From positions 1-64,000 of the forward strand of contig JAFQZI010000173.1 of NCBI GenBank assembly GCA_017406005.1: a DNA stretch of 64,000 nt, in the 5' to 3' direction. This DNA is from Oscillospiraceae bacterium. GTDB taxonomy: Bacteria > Bacillota > Clostridia > Oscillospirales > Oscillospiraceae. This document shows positions 1 through 7,426 of the stretch, piece by piece. The position numbers and the translations under genes were made by a program. The stretch's first letter is position 1; each line of letters opens with the position of its first letter. The notes under the pieces were generated by a model that had not been told where the DNA came from, searched no databases, and worked only from the letters and a program-made list of their open reading frames with translations.

Positions 1-128
1 AAGCCTTGTGTAACTGCGACTAACGTTATCGGACCGTGTTTAATGGAGAATTCAACCGAGACTTCTGTCCCGCGTTTACCATGACGGACACCCAATCCTC
101 TGATTTTTGGCTTTTTGTCGCTTATGCA

Positions 129-1409
129 TTAACGGCCGTAGAACAGATTTGGTATCCATGTTGCAAGGCCCGGAATGAAGATGACAGCGATAATGACCGT
201 AATATAAACTGCCAGGAAAAACAGAATCGGTTTTGCGATTTTTGTAATTGGTGTCTTACTAATCGACGACATTACAAACAATTGGCCGCCGACGGGAGGC
301 GACATTCCTCCGGTTGTGAGAGAAAGAATAAACGCAATGGAAAAATGTGTGGAATCTATGCCCATCTTCAATGCGATCGGAAGGAGTATTGGAGTCAAGA
401 GAAGCATGACAGCAGTGCCTTCTACAAAGCATCCGGAAAGAACGCAAATCAGCATAATAAACAGCATAAAACCGACTTGAGAGCTTATATTTGCCCCAAC
501 AAAATTGGCTATTGATGTTATGATTCCTTCCCGTGCGAGAAGATAGCTGAATGCAGCAGACACACAAATAAGAGAAACCGGAGCTACAGTAGAACGGGCT
601 GCATTTCTGACACATTCTATCAATTGTTTAACACTTAATTTTCTTGTTATAAATCCATATCCTATTCCATAAACGACTGCCAAGACGCCTGATTCCGTAA
701 CAGTAACAACACCAGACAGGACGCCGCCAATAATAATTATAGGCATTAATAAAGCCCAGATAGCTTTTACAAATGATTTTCCTATGTTTTTAAAACCAAG
801 AAAAGGTACTTTTGGAACGTTGTGTTTCTTTGCGTAAAAGTAACACACAAACATATATCCAACTCCCATCAGAATACCCGGTAAAACTCCTCCCATGAAC
901 AGTTTACCGATATTCAGACCAGCAGCATTGGCATAAACGATCATGCAAATACTGGGGGGAATGATTGGACCGATACTACCGGAAGAAATTATGATTGCAT
1001 TGGCAAAACCTTCATCATAACCGCTTTCTCTAAGTGGCCTATACAAAAGAACACCCAAGGCAGACGTATCTGCATTAGAAGAACCGGAAATACCAGCAAG
1101 CAGCATGCCTGCCAATTCTGTACTCTGAGCAAGGCCTCCTCTGATCCATCCTACCAGTGAATTTGCAAATTCAACCAAGCTCCGTGTAATATTTGTCTTC
1201 TCCATTATTTCTCCAGCCAACATGAACAGAGGGATTGCCAACATGGAAAAACTGTCCATCTGCGTAAACATTTTTTGGCTGAACATCATCATTGGAGTAG
1301 TCCCGGAGAAAACAAACCACAAGCCGCAAGGAACTCCGAGACTTATGATAATTGGAACGCCTAAAAGCAGGAGAACTATAAAGGTTCCCAAACAAATCCA
1401 AAACCACAT
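129..1409 (-). CDS. dctM: TRAP transporter large permease (DctM family)
   Basis: This 426-residue, very hydrophobic protein has the length and roughly 12 membrane segments of the large TRAP subunit, the channel that moves organic or sugar acids using a sodium gradient. Recognisable family signatures are PLFMLAGEIM near residue 60, SSNADTSALG near 110 and a GPIIPPS turn near 148. The ATG is preceded by AGGAGGG at 6-nt spacing. It lies 14 nt downstream of dctQ and is the last complete gene of the mutarotase-dctQ-dctM run. The periplasmic-type binding protein DctP is not in the window and may lie beyond the left edge. Substrate is inferred only from the linked mutarotase. Confidence 0.93.
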   Translation of the reverse strand: MWFWICLGTFIVLLLLGVPIIISLGVPCGLWFVFSGTTPMMMFSQKMFTQMDSFSMLAIPLFMLAGEIMEKTNITRSLVEFANSLVGWIRGGLAQSTELAGMLLAGISGSSNADTSALGVLLYRPLRESGYDEGFANAIIISSGSIGPIIPPSICMIVYANAAGLNIGKLFMGGVLPGILMGVGYMFVCYFYAKKHNVPKVPFLGFKNIGKSFVKAIWALLMPIIIIGGVLSGVVTVTESGVLAVVYGIGYGFITRKLSVKQLIECVRNAARSTVAPVSLICVSAAFSYLLAREGIITSIANFVGANISSQVGFMLFIMLICVLSGCFVEGTAVMLLLTPILLPIALKMGIDSTHFSIAFILSLTTGGMSPPVGGQLFVMSSISKTPITKIAKPILFFLAVYITVIIAVIFIPGLATWIPNLFYGR

Positions 1410-1423
1410 AGTAATCCCTCCTC

Positions 1424-1927
1424 TTACGGTTCCTTCGCAGTACTGGGAAGGTCTTGCTTCCTGAGTTCACCGATATGAATGAACAGATCTTTGATCATTA
1501 CAATCGATAGCAGCACTCCACAAGCGACCTCAGCACTATAGAGCATCCAGAATTTCAATCCCGGGAAGCCCGGAACACTCATTTTCCCGCTCTTCTGTAC
1601 ATACTGGAGCGAACAAAGGAAAAAGGTTATTCCGAAAAACAATCCGCAGAGATCAAAAAAGATTTCAAATACTGTTCTGGTTTTCCCTGTTGTTTTTTGA
1701 AAAATCAGATCAAAAGCAACTGTTGCTTTTCGGTTAAACATCACAGGTACACCAAGCATTATTATCCAAACCAGGCCAAATCTGCATGCCTGATCGCTCC
1801 AACTGAGAGGCGCTCTCAGGACATAACGGAAAAATATCTGTGCAACAATTGTAATCACTTCCAACCCCAGAAGTATAGTTACAACTGTTTCGATGACTTT
1901 CATGAAGCCATCTATGAACTTCGACAT
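1424..1927 (-). CDS. dctQ: TRAP transporter small permease (DctQ family)
   Basis: The 167-residue protein with four predicted membrane helices matches the small TRAP subunit, which supports DctM in the membrane. The sequence SWSDQACRFGLVWIIMLG near residue 50 is the typical conserved helix, with W and R residues. The chosen start is the ATG at 1927 (MSKFIDG), because AGGAGAAGG lies 6-10 nt upstream. An upstream TTG at 1948 would put that ribosome binding site inside the gene. It sits between the mutarotase and dctM and is surely cotranscribed with them. Confidence 0.9.
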   Translation of the reverse strand: MSKFIDGFMKVIETVVTILLGLEVITIVAQIFFRYVLRAPLSWSDQACRFGLVWIIMLGVPVMFNRKATVAFDLIFQKTTGKTRTVFEIFFDLCGLFFGITFFLCSLQYVQKSGKMSVPGFPGLKFWMLYSAEVACGVLLSIVMIKDLFIHIGELRKQDLPSTAKEP

Positions 1928-1963
1928 TGTGTCCCTTCTCCTTTCCAACAGATGTATTGTTTT

Positions 1964-2284
1964 TTAAAAATGCATAAATACCTGCTTAACTTCAAATGGT
2001 TTCCCTGTTTCCGGATTAATATTTGGAATTAAGATGTCCTTCATGTATTCATCCCAACGTTTTTTTACTTCAGAAGCTTTTTGATATGCTATCGCATGAT
2101 CAACGCCTTCTTCACATTCCATATAACCAAATACTTCGTTTTCAACCATCCAAATAGAATAATTGTGAACCCCGCATTCATTAAACATCTGAGTCATTTC
2201 AGGCCAGAACAATTCATTGTGGCGTCTGATGTATTCCTCTTTTGCATCCTGCCTGACATAGGCTTTCCATGCATAACGTTCCAT
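1964..2284 (-). CDS. L-rhamnose mutarotase family protein (RhaM/YiiL-like)
   Basis: This 106-residue protein fits the dimeric alpha/beta-barrel family that interconverts alpha and beta anomers of L-rhamnose and related sugars. It opens with ERYAWKAYVRQD, has the HNELFWPEM segment (family H and W residues) and a central NYSIWMVE-FGYMECEE core, all typical of RhaM, which is about 104 residues long. It is the first gene of the TRAP cassette, so the operon probably handles a deoxy-sugar or sugar acid. No clear Shine-Dalgarno precedes the ATG. The nearest purine-rich stretch (GGGGGAAAGG) is about 40 nt upstream, and a 13-bp palindrome TGCACAATGTGCA (2301-2313) lies between, so translation may be coupled or controlled. 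Confidence 0.88.
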   Translation of the reverse strand: MERYAWKAYVRQDAKEEYIRRHNELFWPEMTQMFNECGVHNYSIWMVENEVFGYMECEEGVDHAIAYQKASEVKKRWDEYMKDILIPNINPETGKPFEVKQVFMHF

Positions 2285-2349
2285 AATATTTTAGGCTAAA
2301 TGCACAATGTGCAATTTGATTCCTTTCCCCCTCTTTACTTTTTTTGTTA

Positions 2350-2387
2350 ATTATATCCAATTTTATGTTTCTTGTCTAATCTGATTA
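2350..2387 (-). promoter_or_regulatory. Promoter and candidate operator of the TRAP cassette
   Basis: Minus-strand TTAGAC (2379-2374) and TATAAT (2355-2350) are separated by 18 nt. The 11-bp palindrome TAATCTGATTA (2377-2387) overlaps the -35 element. It lies between the mutarotase gene and the GntR gene, so it is a reasonable target for that regulator, which is an inference. Confidence 0.6.
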
Positions 2388-2518
2388 AGCAGTATTAAAA
2401 GCAGTTTAAAAACAGATTTTTTTTAATCAATCGAAGAAGAGAAAGCAAAATAAACTGACTAAAACAAATCAGCCTGTAAAACAAACTAATTTGCTTTACA
2501 GACTGACTTTATATGATT

Positions 2519-3289
2519 TTACTCCCGGTATCCAGTTCCACATTGACGGTTTCTATGCAAAAGGCATTGTGTCTTTTCAAACTGAACATGCTGTTCTGCA
2601 GCTTCGCGAGCCAATGAAGGGATGCCGGTAGAAATATTTCGCACAATTATTAAGTGATCCTCAGAGATTAACTTCCTTCCATAGATTCCGTTATCAATCT
2701 TCCAATATTCAAGGGATCTGCTCATTGCATAGTCGTAATCTTTTTTCTTTTTTATATACTCCCTATACAATTGTTCATTATCTGAAAATTGTACCATCAT
2801 TTCATGAAAAGCAGAATCAACTTCAATACGTTGGATCTGATTCTTATGAGAGTTGTCCCCCTCTGCACATTTTAACCATAGTTTTTGATGCTGAAGGGCT
2901 AGCTCCTTCAATTTATCAACATTTACCAATGCAAGCCTCTGTGCACAAAGAAATGCTGCGAACCCCTCATGACATTTTCTCAGGTCATAAATATCCGTAA
3001 GCTCTTTCTCATTCACATCAAAGACATAGTATCCCCCATTTACACCATTATACTCAACAAGTCCTTCATTTATTAAAAGCTGAATGGCATTCTTAACAGG
3101 GGTAATACTTACATTCAGGGTTTTAGCTATCTCAGTGATATTCAACCTTTCTCCCGGATAGATTTTCACACTGTTGATAGCTTGCTTTATACAATCGTAA
3201 ACAACATCGTTCAGTTTAATGAAAGGGTTTTCTTCCTGTCTCTTCTTAACAATATTGCTATCAAAAATCTCAGTATATTTTTTATTCAT
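2519..3289 (-). CDS. GntR-family transcriptional regulator, FCD (FadR) subfamily
   Basis: The 256-residue protein has an N-terminal winged helix (about residues 25-90; ERLNITEIAKTLNVSITPVKNAI is the recognition region) and an all-helical effector domain. That domain begins TDIYDLRKCHEGFAA and has spaced histidines, as in FCD domains that bind carboxylates through a metal. The usual FCD R-x-x-x-E pattern is only partly kept (LRKCHEG). I take the ATG at 3289 because AAGGAG lies 10 nt upstream; a start at 3355 lacks one. It is transcribed toward the TRAP cassette and is its probable local regulator. Confidence 0.87.
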   Translation of the reverse strand: MNKKYTEIFDSNIVKKRQEENPFIKLNDVVYDCIKQAINSVKIYPGERLNITEIAKTLNVSITPVKNAIQLLINEGLVEYNGVNGGYYVFDVNEKELTDIYDLRKCHEGFAAFLCAQRLALVNVDKLKELALQHQKLWLKCAEGDNSHKNQIQRIEVDSAFHEMMVQFSDNEQLYREYIKKKKDYDYAMSRSLEYWKIDNGIYGRKLISEDHLIIVRNISTGIPSLAREAAEQHVQFEKTQCLLHRNRQCGTGYRE

Positions 3290-3449
3290 TTTCTGCAAGC
3301 TCCTTATTTCAGTCAGTTCACAGATTTTTCTAGTATCCCCTTCTTCTTTTGTCAATTAATTATAATCGGTTTTTTATAAGTTGACAATATATTTTTGATC
3401 AGCTCGCTTATTCCTTAATGGATTCAATTCTTTTTTCAACATATTCCTA

Positions 3450-3488
3450 TTGACAAATCGATATTAGAGTGATATCATATTGATATCA
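3450..3488 (+). promoter_or_regulatory. Promoter with paired TGATATCA operator
   Basis: TTGACA (3450-3455) and TATCAT (3473-3478) have 17-nt spacing. Two exact copies of the self-complementary octamer TGATATCA (3470-3477 and 3481-3488), 3 nt apart, cover the -10 element and start region of the ABC operon. No regulator gene adjoins this operon, so the binding protein is unknown. Confidence 0.7.
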
Positions 3489-3522
3489 GTAAAAAAGCGA
3501 TTCTGACAAGGAGACTACTGAC

Positions 3523-4251
3523 ATGAGCGGAAAACCGATACTTGAGATCAAACACTATTCAAAGTCATACGGAGAGGGTAAAAAGGCTGTAGACGATGTG
3601 TCGCTCAGTGTGATGAGCGGAGATATCTATGGGTTCATCGGCCACAACGGAGCAGGAAAATCGTCAACGATCCGCGCCGTGGTGGGCGTGCTGGATTTCA
3701 ATGAGGGCGAGATTTTGATTGACGGGCATTCCGTAAAGGATGAGCCGATGGCCTGCAAGCGGATCACAGCTTATATCCCCGACAATCCAGACCTGTATGA
3801 AAACCTGACCGGAATCCAGTATCTGAATTTCGTGGCGGATGTTTTCAGCATCAGCGCTGCGGAACGGGAAGCCAGCATCCGGAAATATGCCGATCTTTTT
3901 GAGATCACGGATGCACTGGGAGATCTGATCGGGTCTTATTCCCACGGCATGAAGCAAAAGGTGGCGATCATCTCGGCACTGATCCACTCCCCCAGGCTGC
4001 TTGTGCTGGATGAGCCGTTTGTCGGGCTCGATCCGAAGGCGACGTTTACGCTGAAGGAGATCATGCGCGAGATGTGTGAGGAGGGCACGGCAGTCTTCTT
4101 CTCGACGCATGTGCTGGATGTGGCCGAAAAGCTTTGCAACAAGGTGGCAATCATCAAAAAAGGCAGGATCATTGCTGCCGGAACCATGGAGGAACTCACG
4201 GAGGGGCATTCCCTGGAGGAAGCTTTCCTGGAGGCAGACAATGAAAAATAA
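3523..4251 (+). CDS. ABC transporter ATP-binding protein (ABC-2 export type)
   Basis: The 242-residue nucleotide-binding subunit shows Walker A GHNGAGKSS near residue 41, signature SYSHGMKQK near 143, Walker B LLVLDEPFVGLD near 163 and an H-loop STHVLD near 200. It resembles the CcmA/YhaQ-type ATPases that pair with ABC-2 permeases for drug, lipid or peptide export. AAGGAG precedes the ATG. Its last codons overlap the permease start by 11 nt, so the two are one transcript. Substrate is not evident. Confidence 0.93.
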   Translation: MSGKPILEIKHYSKSYGEGKKAVDDVSLSVMSGDIYGFIGHNGAGKSSTIRAVVGVLDFNEGEILIDGHSVKDEPMACKRITAYIPDNPDLYENLTGIQYLNFVADVFSISAAEREASIRKYADLFEITDALGDLIGSYSHGMKQKVAIISALIHSPRLLVLDEPFVGLDPKATFTLKEIMREMCEEGTAVFFSTHVLDVAEKLCNKVAIIKKGRIIAAGTMEELTEGHSLEEAFLEADNEK

Positions 4252-5842
4252 GAACATTCTTCTGCTCAGAACGCTGCTTTTATCCACGAGCGGACGCAAC
4301 ATATACAGGTATTCCAAAGATAAGAAGAAACGGAAGAAAATTGTCGGGAATGCCATAGGCGTTGTACTCCTGTATGCGATGCTGATGGCCTACTGCATAG
4401 CGACATGCATCGGTTACGGGATGATCGGCCTTATCGATGCAGCTCCGGAGATGTGTGCGCTGATGATCAGTGCGCTTGCTTTTGTGTTTACCTTTTTCAA
4501 AACGAACGGGTATCTGTTCAACTTCAGGGAATACGACATGCTGATGTCGCTTCCGTTTGAGGCAAGAACCATTGCAGGCTGCAAGTTCCTGTATATGTAT
4601 ATCAAGAGCCTGCCGTGGTACCTGAGCATCTCTGTTGCCATGATGGCAGGGTACGGCTATTATGCCCGGCCGGCATTCTTTGTGTATCCTGTATGGATCC
4701 TTCTGTCCTTCTTCCTGCCGATTATCCCGATGCTGATCTCCGCTTTCTTCGGGTTCCTGATTGCAAAAGTAAGCGCGGGGTTTCGGAAGACCAATATCAT
4801 ACAGACGATCCTCACGTTTGTTTTCCTCATCTTCTGTTTCAGTTTGCGCTTCATCCTGACGGATCTGTTCAAAAACGATAAAGTTGAGGCGACACTTGAG
4901 AAAACCTCCGAGATCACCGGGAATGCTGCAAAAACCTATCTGCCTGCGGGGTGGTTTGCAGATGCGGTCAAGGATCACAGTATACTCGGCGGCCTGCTTC
5001 TGATCGGAGTGAGTGCGCTGCTGTTCGCGGCAGTTTTCACGATCGTCGGCAATTCCTACAGGAATATCAACTCCGCGCTGAAATCGCACGCGGCGGCCAA
5101 GAACTACAGGATGACCGGACAGAAGCAGAGAAGCGTTGTCACCGCAATTGCCTATAAGGAATTCAAGCGGCTTACCGGCTCCACCGCGTATATGACGAAT
5201 GCAGCAATAGGGGAGCTTCTGGCTTTGCTGCTGGGGATCGTCACACTGCTGATCGGGTTTGACAGGATCATTGCTGTGATAACACAGGGCGCGCCGATCG
5301 ATGCGACAATGCTCCAGCCGGCGATTCCTTTTATCATCTACTTTCTTATCGGTATGGTTGCCACGACTGCCTGCTCTCCGTCACTGGAGGGAAAAAATTA
5401 CTGGATCGTGCAGAGCCTGCCGATCGAAAAGAAAACTCTTTACCAGGGGAAGATGCTCTTCAACATGGTATTGACGGTTCCGTTTATGGCTTTCTCCACC
5501 CTGTGCCTGTGCATCTCGGCGAAAGTTCCGGTGCTGAACACGGTGTTGTATCTGGTGCTGGGTTTTGCACTGTGCGCGTTTTCTACAGCGTGGGGATGCG
5601 TGTGCGGCATCCGGCATATGCGGCTTGACTGGGAAAACGAAATTGAAGTGATCAAGCAGGGCGCAGCGGTTGCCATTTACATGCTGCCGAACATGTTCGT
5701 GGTGATGGGGCTTATGGTGCTGGTGGTCTTCCTCGGGACAAAAATGGATCATAAGCTGCTGACAATTGTTTTGACGTTGATTACTGCTTTGCTTGCCGGC
5801 CTGAGTTATCGGAGAGTGATGGTGCTGGCGAAGCGGGGATAA
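4241..5842 (+). CDS. ABC-2 type membrane permease
   Basis: A 533-residue hydrophobic protein with about 12-14 predicted membrane segments in two similar halves, each with a cytosolic stretch. It starts at the ATG at 4241 (MKNKNILLL), which follows GGAGG by 6 nt and overlaps the end of the ATPase gene. The open frame upstream of that ATG is only the ATPase gene read out of frame. It has the size of the large permeases of two-gene exporters in Bacillota. No transport substrate can be named. Two dispersed repeats and a terminator follow it. Confidence 0.85.
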   Translation: MKNKNILLLRTLLLSTSGRNIYRYSKDKKKRKKIVGNAIGVVLLYAMLMAYCIATCIGYGMIGLIDAAPEMCALMISALAFVFTFFKTNGYLFNFREYDMLMSLPFEARTIAGCKFLYMYIKSLPWYLSISVAMMAGYGYYARPAFFVYPVWILLSFFLPIIPMLISAFFGFLIAKVSAGFRKTNIIQTILTFVFLIFCFSLRFILTDLFKNDKVEATLEKTSEITGNAAKTYLPAGWFADAVKDHSILGGLLLIGVSALLFAAVFTIVGNSYRNINSALKSHAAAKNYRMTGQKQRSVVTAIAYKEFKRLTGSTAYMTNAAIGELLALLLGIVTLLIGFDRIIAVITQGAPIDATMLQPAIPFIIYFLIGMVATTACSPSLEGKNYWIVQSLPIEKKTLYQGKMLFNMVLTVPFMAFSTLCLCISAKVPVLNTVLYLVLGFALCAFSTAWGCVCGIRHMRLDWENEIEVIKQGAAVAIYMLPNMFVVMGLMVLVVFLGTKMDHKLLTIVLTLITALLAGLSYRRVMVLAKRG

Positions 5843-5874
5843 GATTGTCGCTTCGTAATTAGTGCTTACCAGGT

Positions 5875-5924
5875 TTCGCGCGAAAGCAACACAGTACCGC
5901 TTATTGACTGCTTACTCGCGCGAA
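5875..5924 (+). repeat. Dispersed 50-bp repeat, subtype A, copy 1
   Basis: The element begins TTCGCGCGAA and ends TCGCGCGAA, with GCAACA and GTACC inside. It has exactly the same length as copies 5973-6022 and 7098-7147. The tail of the ABC permease operon is on the left. The sequence between copies 1 and 2 is also partly alike. Confidence 0.85.
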
Positions 5925-5972
5925 TAAACGTATAAGAACGAGAAGTGCGTATTGTGACAATGTTGGGGCTAT

Positions 5973-6022
5973 TTCGCGCGAAGGCAACATGGCACCACTT
6001 ACTGACTGCTTACTCGCGCGAA
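5973..6022 (+). repeat. Dispersed 50-bp repeat, subtype A, copy 2
   Basis: It shares both ends and the TGACTGCTTACTCGCGCG right half with copy 1, 98 bp away. A degraded right end (TCGCACGAATAAA near 6069) suggests a third, decayed unit before the terminator. The 5843-6191 gap holds nothing else I can recognise. Confidence 0.85.
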
Positions 6023-6134
6023 TAAATGGATAAGAGAGAGTTGTGTGCGTAGTGAGTATGTCGAAACTCGGTCGCACGAATAAAGGAGAGGAAAGCGTCT
6101 AATCAATCATTGGTATTATTGCGTATAAAATAAA

Positions 6135-6174
6135 CAGAGACTGCGTCACCGTGTTATGGGTGAAGCAGTCTCTG
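6135..6174 (-). terminator. Rho-independent terminator of the YwaF-like gene
   Basis: A 16-bp near-perfect stem (CAGAGACTGC... / ...GCAGTCTCTG, one mismatch) with a short loop is followed on the minus strand by TTTATTTTAT. It lies 17 bp after the stop of the 6192-6965 gene and may also stop plus-strand transcripts. Confidence 0.8.
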
Positions 6175-6191
6175 TGATATTAAAGGGTGTT

Positions 6192-6965
6192 TTATGCTTT
6201 TTTCTTTTTCACGCTGTCTGCGATTGTATAGCCAAGCATGATCGGAACCGCATATCCCCAGAGAACCAGGAGATTCGGCACCAGATAGAGGAAAGGATAT
6301 GGAAGGAAACGATAAAAGAACTCCAGCAACGGATTCCCTTCTGTTTCAACGGCGAAGAAGTAGTTGGCTTTCGGATGCAGGCCGGTATAACGGAGAATCA
6401 GATTGAAACAGAACATGATAAATGCAATGACTAAAAGGGCAAAGCCCATGCGGGGCAGATCGGACCATTTCGGGCGGTAGAGCCCAAAAGTGCCGATGGC
6501 CAAGGAGGCAATCAACACAACATAGTGTGTGATGAAAAAGCCGAGCATACGCGGGAGAAAGATGGAATAGCCATTAAACCCGGTACTGGGCATCATAATC
6601 GCCATAAACGCACCGAGCGGACCGACAAAGAAACAGAAACTGAGCAACGGACGCTTCTTCGTCAGGACAGCAATGGGAATGAGGATCAGATTAATGTTGC
6701 ACAGCTGCAGCGGCAGTTCGCCCCACCAGTTGAATCCGCCCTTGTCAGCCGTAAGAATGGTAAACTCTTCATCGATGGAAAGCGCATACTTATAGAAAAA
6801 GAATCCCACCAGTGTCACCCAGCAGGTAATGCAGATGACAAGCACCTTTGTGCGTTCACTCTTCCCTTTCACGAGCAAACTGGCGACAACCAGGAGCAGG
6901 ATGAAGAATGCAAGTAAAGCGAAAAACAATGGCCCGAACGGACGCAAGATCCAGAATTCCGACAT
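6192..6965 (-). CDS. YwaF / TIGR02206-type integral membrane protein
   Basis: The 257-residue protein has about seven predicted membrane helices and the family core GELPLQLCNINLILIPIAV near residue 88, followed by FVGPLGAFMAIMMPS. This is the pattern of the YwaF-like membrane family, whose biochemical role is not established. A basic C-terminus (SVKKKKA) faces the cytosol. It is a single-gene unit bounded by a terminator on one side and repeat copy 3 on the other, with no close functional partner. Confidence 0.82.
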   Translation of the reverse strand: MSEFWILRPFGPLFFALLAFFILLLVVASLLVKGKSERTKVLVICITCWVTLVGFFFYKYALSIDEEFTILTADKGGFNWWGELPLQLCNINLILIPIAVLTKKRPLLSFCFFVGPLGAFMAIMMPSTGFNGYSIFLPRMLGFFITHYVVLIASLAIGTFGLYRPKWSDLPRMGFALLVIAFIMFCFNLILRYTGLHPKANYFFAVETEGNPLLEFFYRFLPYPFLYLVPNLLVLWGYAVPIMLGYTIADSVKKKKA

Positions 6966-7097
6966 AATACAGCCACTCCTTCAAGAAATAATGAAGATAC
7001 CGGAACATTACAATAATAGGAACAGTTCAGTAGCCTCGTGATAAGTGCAAACCAAACACAATAAGGATCGTCGCACGCTTCCCGCGCGTCAGGATGT

Positions 7098-7147
7098 TTC
7101 GCGCGAGAGCAACACGGTACCACGTACTTACTGCTCACTCGCGCGAA
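7098..7147 (+). repeat. Dispersed 50-bp repeat, subtype A, copy 3
   Basis: It starts TTCGCGCGAGAGCAACA and ends ACTCGCGCGAA, 50 bp as in the other A copies, about 130 bp upstream of the YwaF-like gene start. Its centre carries GGTACC as in subtype B copy 40318-40365 (reverse strand), which links the two subtypes. Confidence 0.83.
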
Positions 7148-7230
7148 CAATCTTTTACCATGAAGCCTGAAAACTGCAAAGAAGTAAATAAAATATATCA
7201 TATTGAAGAGGGTGTTACAAGTGAAAAGTT

Positions 7231-7263
7231 CAACCAGGGTGGGGTACTCCCCCGCCCTGGTTG
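7231..7263 (-). terminator. Strong GC hairpin, probable terminator of the 7427-9826 gene
   Basis: Arms CAACCAGGGTGGGG and CCCCGCCCTGGTTG form a 14-bp stem with one non-Watson-Crick pair, followed on the minus strand by AACTTTTCAC. It lies about 160 bp downstream of the large secreted protein gene. Confidence 0.6.
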
Positions 7264-7303
7264 TATTGCTGAAAGGTATTACGCTCGTGCTGCGGTGTTT
7301 CCT

Positions 7304-7350
7304 GCTCGCGAAGGGTACATTAACTACGATTTTACTGCTAACTCGCGAGC
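7304..7350 (+). repeat. Dispersed 47-bp repeat, subtype B, copy 1
   Basis: Ends are GCTCGCGA and TCGCGAGC, perfect inverted termini. It differs from 9889-9935 at 5 of 47 positions. Similarity to that copy extends on both flanks (ACGCTCGTGCT on the left, TAAATAGAGGGTTACTGT on the right), so the mobile or duplicated unit is nearer 100 bp. Confidence 0.87.
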
Positions 7351-7426
7351 TAAATAGAGGGTTACTGTTGCTAGCTAAAGTTGGCACCGGTGTTAAGAGC
7401 AAGCGTTGTCGGTTAAGTGTATCGCT

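Noticed and set aside
1..128. Open minus-strand frame running off the left edge after dctM (GLGVRHGKRGTEVSVEF...)
   Set aside because: About 42 codons without a stop, but no ribosome site or convincing start and no family I recognise. A run this short is not rare by chance.
5843..6120. CRISPR array in the repeat-rich gap
   Set aside because: Only two full repeats with unequal internal sequence and a single 48-bp gap, no cas genes; the copies belong to a dispersed family.
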